Of a stretch of DNA of 64,000 nt, positions 49,843-63,493 are shown piece after piece. Origin of the DNA: Gyromitra esculenta (lineage: Eukaryota > Ascomycota > Pezizomycetes > Pezizales > Discinaceae). A model generated the notes under the pieces. It worked only from the letters and a program-made list of their open reading frames with translations. It made no database searches and was not told the DNA's origin. The number at the start of each line of letters is the position of its first letter. The stretch's first letter is position 1. Where the stretch lies: NCBI GenBank assembly GCA_038503075.1, contig JBCAML010000014.1, positions 1,178,001 to 1,242,000 of the forward strand, written 5' to 3'. The translations under genes were made by a program, and so were the position numbers.

Positions 49843-50729
49843 CATCAAGCAATCTATTGGGTCTTCTTTTTTAGGTGCGCCCTCCCTCCCTCCATGCTGT
49901 TAACTGGTGGGTTTTTTTTAAAGGAGTGACTCGAGCTCCTCCTTTTTTTTTTCCACGGCCATCTTTCGGGGTGGCTAGAATAATATCATCCTCTGGCTGC
50001 ATGCGAGGGGATGAAATTATTCTATTAAGCATTTTGTTCGCTGTTAGTTCATTTTGTTCATTTTGTAGGCTGTTTGCTGTTCGGGGCTTTATCTTGATGG
50101 TTACGCAACGCTTTCTAGCGTTTTCCTTGCAGATATAGTGGGGGTATAACGATGATGCCTGTCATCGAATCTCTGATGGGTTTGATGGATTAGTTTGGGA
50201 GCTTGGAGACGGCTTTTAGTTAGTTTCGAGTACCCTTCCATGAGTATTCCTTGGATAAGCCCCTCTGTGTAGCTGGTCGTCTGTGATTTTATCTGGTAAT
50301 GTGGGTTTGATCTGTCTCCTCGAAGCGTCAGATGAAAAGGGCGTGGTTTCTATCACTAAATAGACTAGCAAGTTAGGTCAGGCGACGAGACTACCAAATG
50401 GAGGGATGACGCCAATGGGCTCAGCTCATAGTCAATCGTCCCTGCTTTCGAGTGTAGCTATAGCTAGAGATAATTGAGTGGTGTTTTATTCCTGCTCCGA
50501 AAAACAATCCTCCCAGCCCTATCTATATAAAATCCCACAAACTTTGTACAATACTTACCTAACCTTTTGTTATCGAGCTCATTACCCATCCCAGAAGCTG
50601 AAGAATTGTTATACACTACCTCCCTAGGGAGATATGAACACCATGGCCTGTAAATTAAAAATACACGTAAAATCTAGAAAAAAAAAAACAAACGTTTGCT
50701 TCATCCTATCACGGACTTGGGCCGGGTAA

Positions 50730-52124
50730 TCAAGCCTTTTCGCCGAATAGTCGGAGAATAGTCTCATACATTCCAAACATGATAGCGGCAGAAGGGACGA
50801 CTCGAAGCTAGACATAAAGTTAGTGATAAATTCCTTTGCACGGCCAAGGGCAAAGCTCACCAGATGAGGACTCAGCCCTCCATACATGCTCACAAGACCC
50901 TCCTCTTTCCATATTGTCTTAAAGCATTGTATCAACCCCGTATACTTCAGCTGCCCATTACCCATAGGTCTTTGTCTCAACCTCGTGCGGACTACCTCGT
51001 GCGGATATGTTACTATCGCTGCAAACAGCTTTGCACTTCCGGCGGCCCCAAGCTTTCCGCTCCAGTCCACAAACCCATCCCATGCTGTTTCCCTCTTGCC
51101 ACTTGCCACAAGCAGCTCCTTCCTTCGGACCAAGTATGCTTTCATCTTCTCGTACAGTACCCATTGCAGCGTGCTCTCAGTCACACCGAGGTAGGATGCA
51201 GAGAGACCACGGTAGAGTCCCCGGAAGCCCTCTTGCCGCACAACTTGCATGGCGCAATCGAACGAATTCTTGTACTGGCGTTTGATCCCGCCATGGCCAG
51301 CATGCTCTTTGTCGAGTTGGAGGCGTGTCTTGATGAGCCAGATAGGGTTTGTAGCAGTCCCAGTAACGATTCCAGCGACGGCTGCAGCGCTAAGGTGCAC
51401 CCAAGTAGTTTCAACACCATTGTTAAAGTGGTTTGCGATGAAGCGTTTGCCGTTGCCATAGGTGGCGAAATTGATTGCTCTAGAGGAGGAAAAAAGTTAG
51501 CCGCCATTAGGGTTCTGAGGGAGGGAAACTCGAGAGCTGCATACCTTGCTGGGACGACACCACTGAGGTTTGGCCCTAGGCCTTTGAAGAGTGCTCGCCA
51601 GCCTTCGACCTTGTGGACGTTTCTGCAATCAAGCCAATTAGATCATCTCAATTCCTAGTATAGTAATCTAGTGTAAATAGACAGCAAACTTACGTTAATA
51701 TCTGGAACGTCTCTTGAAAATGCCTAGCTCCTTGTCGTATAATCCCACCAGGATGTAGTTCCTGCTTTGCCGCCAATTGCTGCTTATAGAAATCGCTCTG
51801 CAGTCTCGTCTTAACGACATCAAGAGGCGAGGTTAGGAATGTAGATGTCATCCCACCGGCTCTGAATTGACACACATCTCAAAGATCAGTTTATTTTCGT
51901 TTGTCAATGCCTCAATACTGGCATTGGAAGGAGGCAACTCACGCTCCGGCGACGAAATGCGCCCATGGTTTCCTTTCAGTCTTCGTTTTCGCTTCCTTCG
52001 AATCAGGCGCTGGTACAACAACGCCTAATTCCCGCGATGTGGGAAGGCTCTCCACAGACGAATTGGCGCCGACATCGGGGGGAAATCGCGGGCGGTCCGA
52101 CGACTTGGAACCGAAGGCGCTCAT
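50730..52124 (-). CDS. RIM2: Mitochondrial pyrimidine nucleotide carrier (SLC25A33/36 type)
   Basis: Mitochondrial carrier family member of the inner membrane. The three repeat signatures are seen in order: SPLDVVKTRLQSDFY, NPIWLIKTRLQLDKE and YPHEVVRTRLRQRP. The tryptophan in the second (PIW) is typical of the pyrimidine-nucleotide/NAD/folate branch. Rim2 exchanges pyrimidine (deoxy)nucleotides to supply mitochondrial RNA and DNA synthesis. Several introns split the gene. The last places the C-terminal exon (LRVVPSAAIMFGMYETIL) after GGLSPHL, ending at TGA 50730-50732. The N-terminus is S/P/D-rich and variable. The first ATG in frame is 52124; a GTG 27 nt further upstream was ignored. All six transmembrane helices are expected from the repeats. 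Confidence 0.9.
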
Positions 52125-55100
52125 CGGGTCGTTTGGAGAATTGGATTGCACGGGGTCGGTCGGGAAGAGCAGTTCTCTATTTTGTAATTTTCGGAGATGT
52201 GGTTGCGAATTGATGTTTGTAAAGGTGCAGTGTTACCCAAACCTTTTTTTTTTCTTCCTTGGTGGTGGGGTTTCAGTTATGACATCTTGGTGGTGGGGAA
52301 GTTCAGATTTTTTTTTTTTTGGTGAGGCTCTGTGGGATGCGCCACCATCGGCAGCTAACATCTAAAGGCCGGAAAAGCTATCACTGGCATAGGAAACATT
52401 GGCCAATAATAAAACGGAAGGTGAAAAAAAAAAGCCGAGATTTTCTTCTTTTATCTAAGATCGGCACCAAAAGACTTTCGGACCCCAAAATAAAAATCCG
52501 CGGACTTAGATTTGCAGAGGGATAGGCGTAAAATATATTTAGTGGCAACTTGGTTACATAAGGAACTGTTGCTATGGGATTAGTCTTGCATGTCTAACTG
52601 AGGCTTCACTGCACTCATCAATGCCTTGAAGTATAGTACAACTGCCTTATAAGGATAATATTTTAGGTCTTAACAGGGGTTATTTTGTGTGTGCTAGGCT
52701 TTTTTTTAAGGATTTCTGCTCTGTAAGGATATAGAACTGCTCTAATTCCATATCCTTATAGATCTAGAGCGATTGTACTGTAGTGAGAAAGAAGGCGTGG
52801 GAACAAGCCAATTGGAACCTCAGGGTTGGGGTTACTGCCAGCACCTTCCTGTTTCAATAGAGTCAACGCTATCTAATTGGCTCTCTCCGCCGCCCTCTCT
52901 TTCACCACTTTACTTTAAGCTCATGGGCTTACCCGCCAAATACAACAGTACTACTATTACATGCATGCTGAGAGAGCATGAGTGTACTATACTCGATCTT
53001 TCTTACCAAATGGCTCGCTCAGCCGGGCTCAACCCTTCTCCCTCGCGCTTTGGGAAACTCGTAGCAGGAGGAGTCTTAATATATAGTCAAGCTCAATCAT
53101 CTAAAGAATTGTAGAATGCGTGTAGCTAGTATATCGACCAACTTAAGTAAGTAGCCGTAAGGTAAATATATATATATATGACTAAGCAGCATAGAAAGAA
53201 AATGATTGATTTCCTCATTTCAGTTTTTCGTGCTCAACCCTAAAGTAAATTCCAGGGCACTTAGGAATTATTTCATGTCTAGAGGACATAAACATGGGGA
53301 GGTTGTGCATCCACAACTTTGTCTTTCATGGCTTATAGCCACGAGTCTCCTAGATTTGCTTGGGGCAGACGAAAAGTGCCTGGAAATGCAAGCTGTATAT
53401 CAATATGGCGGAAAGAGGGGTACCGGTGTTTTCACTACCGCATCGGTGAGAAATACGGGTTTAAGTTGGAAGTGTTACTGAGTTGAACAGAAAATTTTGT
53501 AACACACTCGACTTAATTTAGCATTCTCCAGAATACCGCATTAATGTCGTACCAAAATTACCCAGCTTTCCCGTACGTGCATGTTATTCTGACCAGCCAG
53601 ACAATAAGATTTACTTAATAATTCAATAGACGGGATCCCTCCAACAACCTGCATTTCCGGATTCTTCTCCCTTTTCTTCTTTTTCTTTTTCTAAAAAATA
53701 GAGTTTATCTTGTTGCTACGAAAGGATGGAACCCTTATAATTAAAGAGTATCCATCCTACGACATGCGGATACAGTCAAACAGACAAATCGACACCAGTC
53801 CGCACTTGCACTGACACTTGCACTGAACGTGTCTATAAGCGAGCCCATCCGTATAGAAATTCAATCAGTAAGATTACATAATGTGCCATACCATACGAGG
53901 CTCAAACATAAAGTGAGTTTGGATTTTAACTCATCGCCAAACGTGAGTTACGGCCATGGAGGCAGAGTCACTGTGCTACTTGTGTCTCCATTTATGCGTG
54001 TCTCAGTTGTGGATTGCAATTACAACTGTTCATTATTATCAGCCGTTTCTATACTATCACATACTGCATGCAGATCCCTACCATGCGATTAGTTACTGCT
54101 AGAGCCTTGTACCGTACCTGTAAATAGGGGTAAAATACAGTAATACGGTATGGGACTAAAATTGAGCACACCCTCTTCACAAGATTACGAACTGAATCTT
54201 ATCGTGATGTTGATTATGCTGCCACTGCGCCCCGTAGTGTGTTCTAATAAATTTTACTGGGAAGGGGAACTCTATAAGACAAACTAACATAATTTACCGT
54301 ATTTTTGCAGCCCTAGAAATGTGTGTTTTGAGGTCCAATTTGCATCATAGGACAATTGCAGAGTAATCTTAAACTATCACATCTTACGAGGGAGGGGTTG
54401 AGTCTATAGCACCACCATATATCATATCGAGCAATAGATTTTATGCTAGTTATGATTAGATATATTGATATATGTAAGGGTAAGCAGAAGAACCCGAAAA
54501 AAACTGAGCCTTTGATCGAGAAATCCGATTGATTAACTACGTGTAGCATTTTGGCTCGCTGATACATCGATTCGTAGTACACTCCGTTTTCAGAATTTCC
54601 ACGTCTTGCCAAAACTTCCCTATCTAGTAGGATCTCTCTTTCATTAGCTACATGTAGCCCACTACACATACGCCCTCAACCGTCCCCCGGCTGCACGTGC
54701 GTGCGTGCATGTGTGCGTGCTCAATACACATAGAGGTACCGGGAAACTAGTTATCTGAATTGACGTGGTATTCTACTGTCTCTAAATTTGGTTATTTGAG
54801 TAGGGTAGCCTATCTTATTAACGGATTAATTTCACAGCAGACTCGCCACGAAAATCTAGAGAAGCCATATATATATATCCCTGCACACAGCTCTACATAC
54901 AATCTCTCCCACGCTTTTTAAACCTTGGGGTTCTGGTTACTCTTGCATGTTAATGTTAGCAACCCGAGACTAAAGATATAGCTTTAGTGACCGAACAACC
55001 CACGCGTACGTTCCTAGACACTAAGTCATCTCAAAGTCCCTCCTTACTGACGAAGAATGTGTTAGCCACATGATGCTAACGTATTATCTAAAGACACCTA

Positions 55101-55292
55101 GGTTAGTCACGTTACTGAAGTTTGTGGTGCAAGCATCTATTAGACCAGGTCAACCTGCTTCGGTCTCACATCAATGGATGCTACTACAGAGTATTAAACC
55201 ACCTCAAATACCCGGCTACAGACATAGTTAATATACTGAGAGTATTCCAGTAACCCTATTAGCACTCGGAGAGATCCCCTCCAAAAATACAA
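52125..55292. other. Intergenic gap upstream of the membrane protein gene
   Basis: About 3.1 kb, AT-rich. It contains T-runs near 52240-52320, (AT)n near 53167-53180, GTGC alternating repeats near 54690-54720 and a 12-bp palindrome GCTACATGTAGC at 54647-54658. Open frames here show no family motif. Confidence 0.55.
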
Positions 55293-57513
55293 TTGGGTAA
55301 CTATATTGCCCCACCATTCGCAAAAATCCGATTCGCAAGCTCACTAACTCAGATCTTTTGCCGGATCACCAAATTAAATATCTTCAGTTCTCTATTTCAC
55401 ATAATTACCCTGTTTGCGGTCTTTATCACTGCCGCGATAACATGGACATTTGAAATAGGAGAACACGTAATCGGCTTAAACATTTTTCTCTCAGAGTCCT
55501 GCAGCCAAGCTATCAACGAGTCGCTAGATTCGACTACTGAGCTCAGTAAAGTCGCCTCATCAGCAGCCAACACTATCATAACTTTGCTTCCAGCTTTGTT
55601 GACATTTGCACCGTTTCCAACTGCCAAAATAGGCTCTCTACTTATTTTTTCTACTGAAGCGGCTCTCTTAACTTTTGGCATGACATTAGGACTATCGATC
55701 ACTAGCATATCCACGCTAGCAAAAGATAAAACAACAAGAGTAAAGGATTTATGTACTGAGGCTATGATAAATTTTTACGGTGAGTAAAAATATTTCATTT
55801 CTTACTTTATCAAGGTAGTTATATGTTATAATTACAAGTCGGATCTATAGCTATTGGGATAGCATTGCATATATAAAGTTTGGACTTGAGTTGAAACTCT
55901 TATAGGCCTCAGAAGCTCACAGGGCTTATACGTGTCCGATCCCGTTGTCAGAACGACTACTACAAACTCTACAATTTCCGCATCGGTAATAGCCGTAGAA
56001 GAACGCTCCCAATCTCCAATGTCTCCAGTATATGAGCAATCGAACCAGGATTCATCCATGATGTCTAAACTTCGTCAATTGTATTCCTCAGACAGGATAT
56101 TGCAAGAGCATTCACACAGAACCGATACTGTTCCTAATTCCACGGCGTGCGGGTCAGTAACCCCCACGAATCAGCCGCGCTCACCCGAAGAAAGGTCCAA
56201 CAATCTAAGAGAGCTCATGCTTGAAGTTCACCATGAAAACAACCGACCGACAAGACTCTTTGTTAGTGGCGCCCTGTTTGCATATTTGCTTCTACAAAGC
56301 AGCTTGTTTTTTTTGCTCTTGACGTACACACCGTTTATCGATACTCTTCAAATTCTCTGGACATGTCCCAACGGTCTAAACTCCTACTATGTCATTTCCA
56401 TCTGGATGGGAATAACAGCATTATTAACAGGAGTTATTCGCACATTCTTCGAGTCTTCGTTTATGAAATCGCACGAGATTTTTCATTTAAGTCCATTACC
56501 TCCCATCGGGCGTGAACTAGCAAAGTGCGAAAAATGTTGCGTGGCCGTAGAGTCTCCCCAAAGTCGAAAGTCTAACCTCATCGCCTCGTACCTTCGAGAT
56601 TTTACATGCACTGTTAGAGTTTTAGGCGGGTATGTTAGTTCATAGTCCCTTCAGATCTATTCTAAAGTTAATTTGTGAATTCCCCAGATTATTTATATGC
56701 CGCTCAGCTATCCTTTCCACCTTCAGGCTTTTTCTCAAAAAGCAATTCTCGCGATATGCCATGGTTGTGATATTTCGACCATATAGATCTGGAGAAGTGG
56801 ACACCAACATCTTGGGGATACTACTCAGCATCCTTCGTGGCTATCTTCAAGCCTTAATGCTCATTTTTCTTACTTTCCTTTTCGCGAGCAGCTATCAAGG
56901 CGATCTCTTCTTTACAGTTTTGTTTGTTCTTACGTTTATCACCATAGTAATCGTGTCAAGAACATACAGCATTTACATTTGCTGGTGGATGGAAAAGGCT
57001 CTAAACGTCACCGTTATAGAATACGACACCCCTGAAGAATTGGAAGCAATCAGGACAATACTCGTCGGGATGCCTGGCGTAACGGTGGAGAACACGACAA
57101 AACGCTACAAATACTCAGCAGGATACAGGATTGATGATCATGAGGACACAAAATGTCGATATCGAAGTCCATCAGTTTCCGAAATCAGTCCGAGGGCTTT
57201 GGGGCTTGTTATCTGTTGCATTGTGATGGTATTTACCACAGCACTGGCGGGCATTTATGCAGCAATGGGTGGTCATCTGTGGGGTTCCGACGGCCCCAAC
57301 ATAGACCGAGTTATATCGACACCTTTGGTACCGGACAATGCTAGTTTTGAGGGATCAATTCTTATCTTGCTTTATTTAGTTCTTATCGGATTTTTTCTCT
57401 GCCAAAGGATTCTCTCGGATTTTGATTCAATCAATGTCTACAATATCCCCACCACAAACGACAGCCGTAGACATTCTACAAACCTGAATGTATATGAGCT
57501 CCAAGACGTCTGA
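55293..57513 (+). CDS. Orphan multi-spanning membrane protein
   Basis: Three exons (about 55293-55779, 55906-56629, 56688-57513) join in frame into roughly 678 residues with a TGA at 57511-57513. About nine hydrophobic helices are visible: two or three in the first exon (FHIITLFAVFITAAITW; LLTFGMTLGLSITSIS), two in the second (ALFAYLLLQSSLFFLLLTY; ISIWMGITALLTGVI), and four or five in the third (LQALMLIFLTFLFASSY; ILILLYLVLIGFFLCQRIL). A polar S/T-rich stretch of about 100 residues separates the first two groups. The second exon has a CEKCC motif. The first exon has no ATG at its start. A tiny upstream exon with ATG 55174 and an intron ending near 55273 could supply it, but this is speculative. 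No recognised family; it may be a fungal-specific membrane protein. Confidence 0.6.
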
Positions 57514-58929
57514 GCTAACGCAGAAATTCGCTATAAGGATCGAAACGGTCGGAAACTCGATGCCTATCTCAACCTTGCCACTAGTTTTCGTCCTTGTTTT
57601 ACGCCACCTGTTTATGCATGTTGGCATACGTCTTGCTAAGATAATCTTACTTATATTTCCCTATAGTTTGGAGGATGATTGAGGCTAGGATCGATTTTTG
57701 GAGCAATTAGCCAGGTTATAGTTTTAAGACTTCCTTCTCTGTACTATTTTTTCAGTTATTTCTCGCTTTTTATTCAAGGCCTATCGCCATATGCCATCAT
57801 ATTGTCAGGGATGGGTGTACAGGACTATGTTTGCGGAAGAAGATCGTATTACACGTGATCTTCACATTGATTTCTCTTCGTCTCCTTTTCGATTTTTATG
57901 GTACTGTATGTTCTTTAGTAGCAGGTACTACTAATAGATCGAACTATGATTTCGTTGTTCTTCTCTCTAATATCTTTATCCTCGTTGCTTTTTTTGCTCA
58001 ATAGCTTATATTTCTTTTCTTTTCGTCACGTACGATGCCCATGATTAATGAACACTCACTCTTGTTTTTTTCTATTGAATTGAGCCACGTATACGTATGG
58101 TTACGATAGAGGACCAAAAATTTTACAACTTGAGGGAATGTGATTTGTACGGCATATGTACGATGCTCTGAAAAAAACAATAGACTAATTCCAGATTGTT
58201 ACAACAAATACAGCCAAGCAATTTTCCAGAATTAGAGTAGAATTTCTTGATATAATAGCAGATCCAACTTATTTTTCGTACAGCAGCTACATATATGGAA
58301 AACCACTAGCCCAAGTCAATGAGCCCATTAGCGCCGTGGGATATAATACGAGTGATTATCCGTGACGGAGTTAAGTCTTGACTTTTCGGAAAATAGGTGA
58401 GGACCTGCTAGGATACATACATATAAAGTACATGTAGTAATTTCTGAAGCGTGTGAGTTCTAGTTTGCTATAATTTTTTTGCCTAGCTAGATGGAATCTG
58501 GAACAATAATATTTTTACAATATCTATCATTACCCTAGCACCGTTCTCATGATGCGATACACAAAGACCTCACGGACCGTTTCTAGTATTCCATAAAATG
58601 TGATTATTTAGAGCTGGATGCACGTAGTCGGCGCTGAAATACAAGCTTGCAACCTATATTCTCCATCATACGAGATTCATAGCCTTGGAAGAAATCGTGG
58701 AATATCCTATCAAAATCTTCAAGACTATGATGAAACACTCACTTATAGGCTAAATTGATGATTTCAAGGACTCCAATAAAATGCAGTACATCCCCGTAAA
58801 GCTTTCCAGCACTAAAAACCCCACATATCCCAGGGGAAAAAATAAATATTGCTTGTAAACTTTTATTTTTATTTAACACCCGAAGTAAAAAAGAAATCCG
58901 CCTCCCCAACAAACCACGATATAAGTCGT
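57514..58929. other. Convergent gap between membrane protein gene and eL21
   Basis: About 1.4 kb, AT-rich, with one TACATGTA (58429-58436). No coding signal. Confidence 0.55.
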
Positions 58930-59676
58930 TTAAATAGTGGTCTCGTACGGGATTGGGACGATAGTCTCTGGGAGATTCTCCTTTGCGGAGACAACACGAT
59001 CTTCACGGGGCTGAACTGGCTGTCTCTTCAAGTGAAGATGGGTTCCCTCTTCCCTGGCCTTCCTCTTCTTCTCGGCGTTACCCTTTACACGGTTGACGAA
59101 CTCTGTTCGGCACTTGGAGTGGTTGACGTGCTCGATGCGGACGTTAACACGCTTCTCGAGGAAACGGTTGCCGACCTTCTTGTAGATGATGACACCAAGG
59201 GCGGACTTGGTGACGTTGTAGACGACACCGGTCTTACCGTGGTAGACCTTGTGGGGCATACTAATTGGGAGATGATCAGGTCAGCGGTACTGCTCCTCAA
59301 AAAATTGAGAGAACATCCTGAGCGCAAGATCATCCCCGGATGTTCGAATAAAGAACTCCGGTGGTTTCAAGTGTCGCTAAGATCGTGGAATGGTTTTTCA
59401 AACTGACCCCTTCTGGACGGCACCATTGGCCTTGATGTCGACGATGTCTCCGACTCTATAAACCACAATTAAAACTGAAATTCCCGCCAATATTTTGAAA
59501 TCATAGAGGCTTAACTCACCTGTAAATCTTAAGATAGGTGGACAGAGCGATCATACCCTTCTTGCGGAAATCGCGAGAGAAGGCATATCTAGTACCAGAA
59601 CGAATACCACCGGAGTGACCCCTACACCACTGTTAGAATCCCGACAGCGAGTATTCAGACAACGTGACACTCACAT
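58930..59676 (-). CDS. RPL21: 60S ribosomal protein eL21
   Basis: The coding exons 59676-59675, 59621-59520, 59455-59408 and 59260-58930 sum to 161 codons, giving the normal 160 residues. The protein begins MGHSGGIRSGTRYAFSRDF, continues KKGMIALSTYLKIYRVGDIV and GAVQKGMPHKVYHGKTGVVY, and ends PIPYETTI. This is a complete eL21, a component of the large ribosomal subunit. The start codon is split: AT is at the end of exon 1 and G is the first base of exon 2, with a GTGAGT donor and TAG acceptor between. It is divergent from uS4, so the two ribosomal genes share a promoter of about 346 bp. eL21 and uS4 are, as I recall, MAT-linked in several Pezizomycotina. Confidence 0.96.
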
Positions 59677-60022
59677 TGTGTCAGATTATCGAGGTTGGTG
59701 AGGAGGGGATTGTTGTTGGGCGTTTGTCGTGAAAACTGTCGATTATTGATTATCGTCGTCCGTATAATCCAGCTGATGATAGCGGTTGACGGGAACCAGT
59801 GTGGGCGTGTGCGGGAAAATTCTAGGGTCTGCGAACCCTAAGACTGCGCTTCGCGGTCTTGGCGATGCTCAACCCCACAACACGCACAAATCTCCAAATC
59901 GTGCTCGACGCTGGGAAGAATTTCCGATTTACAACAACGACCGAACGACAACGACGGCAATCTAACTTCCCTGAAGGAACGAACGACATTCGCACTCCTT
60001 TCCATACGGCCAACAACACACC
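59677..60022. promoter_or_regulatory. Bidirectional ribosomal-protein promoter (eL21/uS4)
   Basis: 346 bp between two divergent ribosomal-protein genes. It holds an inverted pair of telomere-like boxes, CTAGGGT at 59822-59828 and AACCCTAA at 59834-59841. Such boxes are known sites of Tbf1/telobox proteins at fungal ribosomal-protein promoters. A C/A-rich leader precedes the uS4 start. Confidence 0.6.
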
Positions 60023-60940
60023 ATGGCTCCTCGCTCTTACTCCAAAACCTACAATACGTCTCCCCCAAATCCAGGAGTTTTATTCGACTGTTGTACTGAC
60101 TCTAGCTATACAGGTCCCTCGTCGTCCCTTCGAGTCCGCGCGTCTGTGAGTACCACTGAGACTTGAGCGTGCTCATTCTCATGTCTCCATTGCTTATTTT
60201 TACAATTCGCAATGTTTTTATCCGTCGCCTTTCGACTAACGATAGAATTCGATATTTAGCGATGCTGAGTTGAAGACCGTCGGTGAATATGGTCTCCGCA
60301 ACAAGAGGGAAGTCTGGAGAGTTCAGCTTACTCTCTCCAAGATTCGGTACGGGTTTTTCCACGCTCTAGTCATTTGGGAGGGTAGGGGGAGGATTTGTCT
60401 AGGAGGAGGGTTAGAAGCCAGGGTTTTTGGAAACGGGGTTTGCTGATTCGGGGGATAGTCGTGCTGCCCGTCAGCTCTTGACTCTTGAGGAGAAAGACCC
60501 CAAGCGCCTCTTCGAGGGTAACGCCCTCATTCGCCGTCTCGTCCGTGTTGGTGTCTTGGACGACTCCCGCATGAAGCTCGATTACGTGTTGGCTCTTAGC
60601 GTCGACGACTTTTTGGAACGCCGTCTCCAGGTACATCTCAGCCCATCTCTTTGCTACATCCCCAGACACTAATCCCATTTCCCCACAGACCCAGGTCTAC
60701 AAGCTCGGTCTTGCCAAGTCCATCCACCACGCCCGTGTCTTGATCCGCCAACGCCACATCCGTGTCGGCAAGCAAATCGTCAATGTTCCCTCTTTCATCG
60801 TCCGTCTTGACTCGCAGAAGCACATTGACTTTGCCTTGTCATCGCCGTATGGTGGCGGGCGTCCTGGCCGTAACAGGAGAAAGAAGGCCAAGGCTGCTGA
60901 GTCCAAGGGTGATGGTGAGGAGGAAGAGGAGGAGGAATAA
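60023..60940 (+). CDS. RPS9: 40S ribosomal protein uS4 (RPS9), first splice donor abnormal
   Basis: Primary rRNA-binding protein of the small subunit. Exon 1 gives [10 protein letters not shown], and later exons give [51 protein letters not shown], the S4 RNA-binding fold ([37 protein letters not shown]) and an acidic tail ending at TAA 60938-60940. Later introns (after ARL, KIR and RRLQ) are consensus. The first is not: the expected junction AAG|GTACGT reads AATACGT at 60053-60059, as if GG were missing. The only GT nearby (60058) shifts the frame, and one at 60077 would leave a 37-nt intron. This may be a sequencing or assembly error or a real lesion. Gene identity is certain. Confidence 0.93.
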
Positions 60941-61370
60941 ACGTCTCACTCTCATAAATATAAAAAAGTTTCTTGTCAAATAACTCAAAAATTTGAAACC
61001 GGATGGGTTGATCTCGGGTTTTGAAACTGGTTGGGGGTGTTTTTCTTCTTTCTTTCATTTTGTGATTTGTATTTGTAGGGCGTAATGAACGGAAGCGACT
61101 GCAACACAATGGAAGTCCAAAACTGCCAGAAAGAACCTGAAACTTGCTCCGAATCGGCGTCACAGAAAATCACTCGTGCCCCAACTCACTAAAAATATCC
61201 GTGAACCCCACAATTCCAGTATTATTTCCACATCCATATTTTCCCAAGCCTGACATATTTACAAGCTGAAGCGGGTCACTGCTCAGCCATATCCAACCGA
61301 GTCCACACTCTGTATTTTCCGTACTCGCTATGAAGGAAAAAAAACGGACATTCTCTACCCTCAAAAGTCT
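60941..61370. other. Convergent gap between uS4 and SRP54
   Basis: 430 bp holding the two 3' UTRs. No other element seen. Confidence 0.6.
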
Positions 61371-63235
<1,865 letters not shown>

Positions 63236-63493
63236 GACGGGCGAGGCTTATGTACGGGGACGGGGGACGGGTATCTTGGGGTAGAGATCCGATATGGCGG
63301 GGTCCAGATGCAACTGGAAAGGGTTTGAGGCTCCCCAATTAGAGTTGCGGCGACGTTGAGGGAGAGATATGATAAGATCCAATTTGATAACAAATTACCC
63401 GGCTTTGGCGAAATCTTGGCAACGGATTCTTTTTTTTATGTGGTTTGGCAGAAGCTTGGGGATTGTTCGCTGCAACAGCAATATCTACCAGCA
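63236..63493. promoter_or_regulatory. Divergent promoter of SRP54 and UTP7
   Basis: 258 bp between divergent starts of two highly expressed housekeeping genes. GC-rich near the SRP54 side. No specific box assigned. Confidence 0.5.

Larger units (their letters stand above)
45954..50729. other. Long intergenic gap with decayed repeats
   Basis: About 4.8 kb without convincing genes. It contains a TTAGGGTT box (46653-46660), a partial tandem duplication (47066-47672), a degenerate tandem array (48259-48650) and a perfect 24-bp palindrome (49819-49842). Scattered open frames are short and lack motifs. Confidence 0.6.

Noticed and set aside
53206..53481. 91-codon frame upstream of the membrane protein gene
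   Set aside because: No similarity to any family I know and no neighbouring exon that extends it.
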